Position numbers and translations under genes: made by a program | The notes under the pieces: generated by a model | The model's database searches: none | Seen by the model: only the letters and a program-made list of their open reading frames with translations | What the model was told of the DNA's origin: nothing | Virus record (IMG/VR): IMGVR_UViG_3300002334_000306 | Span: 1 to 22,367 of that record | Origin: a virus | Direction: 5' to 3' (one strand) | DNA: 22,367 bases | In this document: piece after piece, positions 21,005 through 22,367 of the stretch | Position numbering within the stretch: position 1 is the stretch's first letter | Layout: each line of letters opens with the position of its first letter

Positions 21005-22367
21005 ATCAAAGCGCGTTACTTCGGTAACAAGCTAAGTGTAGATAGCAGACTAGGACCTGGGGGCAGTACCCAGCATCTCCACCACAAACACACTCTAAGC
21101 TGGCTGATACCCGCTGACCGGTTTTCGTAACTACCCTGTATCAGCAGGATGAGAAAATTGAGTGTGTTTATGATGGGGATGAAATAGGATCGACTGGTTG
21201 TGAATGATATTGAGTTGTCTTTGATTATGGCGAGAACGCACACGTTAAATGCAAATGATAACGTAAAAATTGAAATGGAACTTGCAATTGCCGCGTAAGC
21301 GTCAACCATAGTTACCATGGAATGGGTTCGAAGATGGAAAAGGACCTGGAAACAGAAATCTTCATAAATTATACCGAGTGATCTGCAGATACAGATTACG
21401 GACTGAAACAGAACCGACGATCAAAAGTCGGGTGCTCAGTAAGTCAAGAGAGAGGGTTACGACCTCGCCTCGGTGCCAGTTAACGGGCAAACCCTCCCTG
21501 ATAGGGCATGCATGCGATGGTAGGAGAATCCCCTACTTGTCCGACCAGAATATCAAGGTTTCCTATCATGACAATAGTCTAGGAACGGTAAGCGAACGAA
21601 ACTTATAGGCGCGCGTCTCTTAACGTGTGATAACTAGAGCTGAAAACAACGGCAGAGCGAAAGCTCAGCACCTTGACCACAAAGACCGCTCGACCATCCT
21701 CCCACGGATGCCGGACGGAAAAGGATAAACGTCCCTCTAAAAAGAAGATATCTGATGGAGATAGCGGCAACTCTGGAAACGGTCGCTTGAATTCGGAGCC
21801 GCTAACTCAGCCCGGCAGGGCGTATGCTACACGAGAGAGCGTGCGAAGCAGACAAAACTAGCCGGTAATAAGCACACCCTCCGATGCTAATACACGATGC
21901 AGCTAAACTTCGTGTGACTTACGTTCGGTGGAGAGCAACCGGCAAATAGCCTCGTCACCTTAATTGGCGTGACTTGTGGGTGGAAGAGTAACCCTCGATA
22001 GACAATTGAACAAATGCCCTTGGTCGCGCTTGGGCTGACTTCGGGAGGTGGAAAGAACCTCCCTACAAATTCAGTTTGGATTGTTGCTCTTTAAGTTTAG
22101 TATAATGGAGAGCGCCGGACGGTAAATTAGCCACTAGTAAATCGGTGTTCCCTAAGGCTAAACACTTCTGGTAATCACCCAGAGGTGCCGACATAATCGC
22201 TTGATACCGATTATCTGTGGAGCCATCGCGAGGCAATTTTACGTCACGGAGTCCATCATAGGAATAGGAAGGTCCCGCAACTCAAAGAAATGGCGGGTGT
22301 ATTGTTCTCTTAGGAGTTAATGACCTGAGGAATAAGCCGGAGCTGAGATTCATTACTTGCTTCCTGG
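21005..22367 (+). ncRNA. Giant highly structured non-coding RNA (partial, continues past the window)
   Basis: From the promoter to the window end (about 1.36 kb) no credible protein gene exists on either strand. The sequence is instead packed with short perfect helices that often close on stable loops. Examples are GTTAC-UUCG-GTAAC (21015-21028), a 10-bp closing helix 21086-21095/21160-21169 around an 8-bp helix 21103-21110/21138-21145, GTGATCTG/CAGATTAC (21378-21399), GAGGGTT/AACCCTC (21452-21496), GAGC-GAAA-GCUC (21655-21666), TAGCGGC/GCCGCTA (21762-21804), GCCGGT/ACCGGC (21861-21943), GGGAGGT/ACCTCCC (22043-22063), CACTTCTGG/CCAGAGGTG (22163-22187) and ATAATCG/CGATTAT (22193-22214). At least 25 such helices can be drawn, about one per 55 bases, with GAAA and UUCG loops and purine-rich joints (GGAAAC, GAAAC). 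Length, order and phage context resemble ornate RNAs of the GOLLD and ROOL type. I cannot assign it to either by eye, and it is longer than the usual size of both. Confidence 0.8.

Noticed and set aside
21016-21318. A 100-codon minus-strand frame inside the structured RNA region
   Set aside because: Its start lacks a ribosome site, it runs opposite to a strong promoter, and its composition (Ser/Ile/Leu mixture, then Trp/Cys-rich end) reflects the complement of paired RNA segments.
21378-21861. Two plus-strand frames of 60-75 codons in the RNA region (21378-21608 and 21673-21861)
   Set aside because: They are Arg/Ser/Thr-rich with no ribosome sites and lie across many perfect RNA helices; typical of chance frames in structured RNA.
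21005-22367. Ribosomal RNA, group I or group II intron, tRNA
   Set aside because: No conserved rRNA landmarks, no group II domain V sequence, no clear group I P-Q-R-S core and no full tRNA cloverleaf were seen. GGTTCGAA at 21326 resembles a T-arm but has no matching acceptor or anticodon arm.

Overview
The window looks like part of the genome of a tailed double-stranded DNA bacteriophage. The anchors are a small and a large terminase subunit (overlapping TAATG), a portal protein of the DUF4055 type, a RuvC-like resolvase, an ATP-dependent DNA ligase and a Spo11/topoisomerase VI A-like TOPRIM protein. Genes are dense and translationally coupled (ATGA, TAATG, TGATG junctions), and most products have no recognisable function. 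The host cannot be named. Sigma70-type promoters, ordinary Shine-Dalgarno sites and a short Gram-negative-style exported protein suggest a proteobacterial host, but this is inference.

Layout. (1) 25-4359, minus strand: an eight-gene operon reading leftward, in transcription order a 178-aa unknown protein, a zinc-ribbon protein, a 67-aa protein, the topoisomerase-like protein, three unknown proteins and a one-helix membrane protein. (2) 4360-5058: a divergent AT-rich control region with repeated TGTGTCA-type sites. (3) 5059-7999, plus strand: resolvase, terS, terL, the DNA packaging module. (4) 8000-9378: a repeat-rich, mostly non-coding region with one small gene, a dense GTTAAC cluster and 31-bp tandem repeats. 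It is the best candidate here for an origin, partition or master regulatory region. (5) 9379-13242: a cassette of ten small genes, several with near-identical promoter/leader sequences, including two RMF-like proteins and several phage proteins of unknown function. (6) 13243-14054: a strange non-coding block with direct repeats, a perfect 14-bp hairpin, long purine-pyrimidine alternation and repeated ATGAGCC. (7) 14055-20967: portal, a 39-aa membrane protein, an 895-aa unknown protein, DNA ligase and four small coupled genes. (8) 20968-22367: no credible gene. A consensus promoter is followed by about 1.36 kb packed with perfect short helices, running off the window end.

The most interesting item is region 8. 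It is probably a giant, highly structured phage non-coding RNA, comparable in style to the ornate GOLLD/ROOL classes and either a divergent member or a new class. Second is the GTTAAC system: a 25-bp palindrome (GTTAACCTTA, 5 nt, TAAGGTTAAC) occurs three times around the accessory cassette, with 12 GTTAAC sites in 252 bp beside it and ATGGTTAA(T/C) in front of several transcription units. This suggests one phage-wide DNA-binding protein or replication system.
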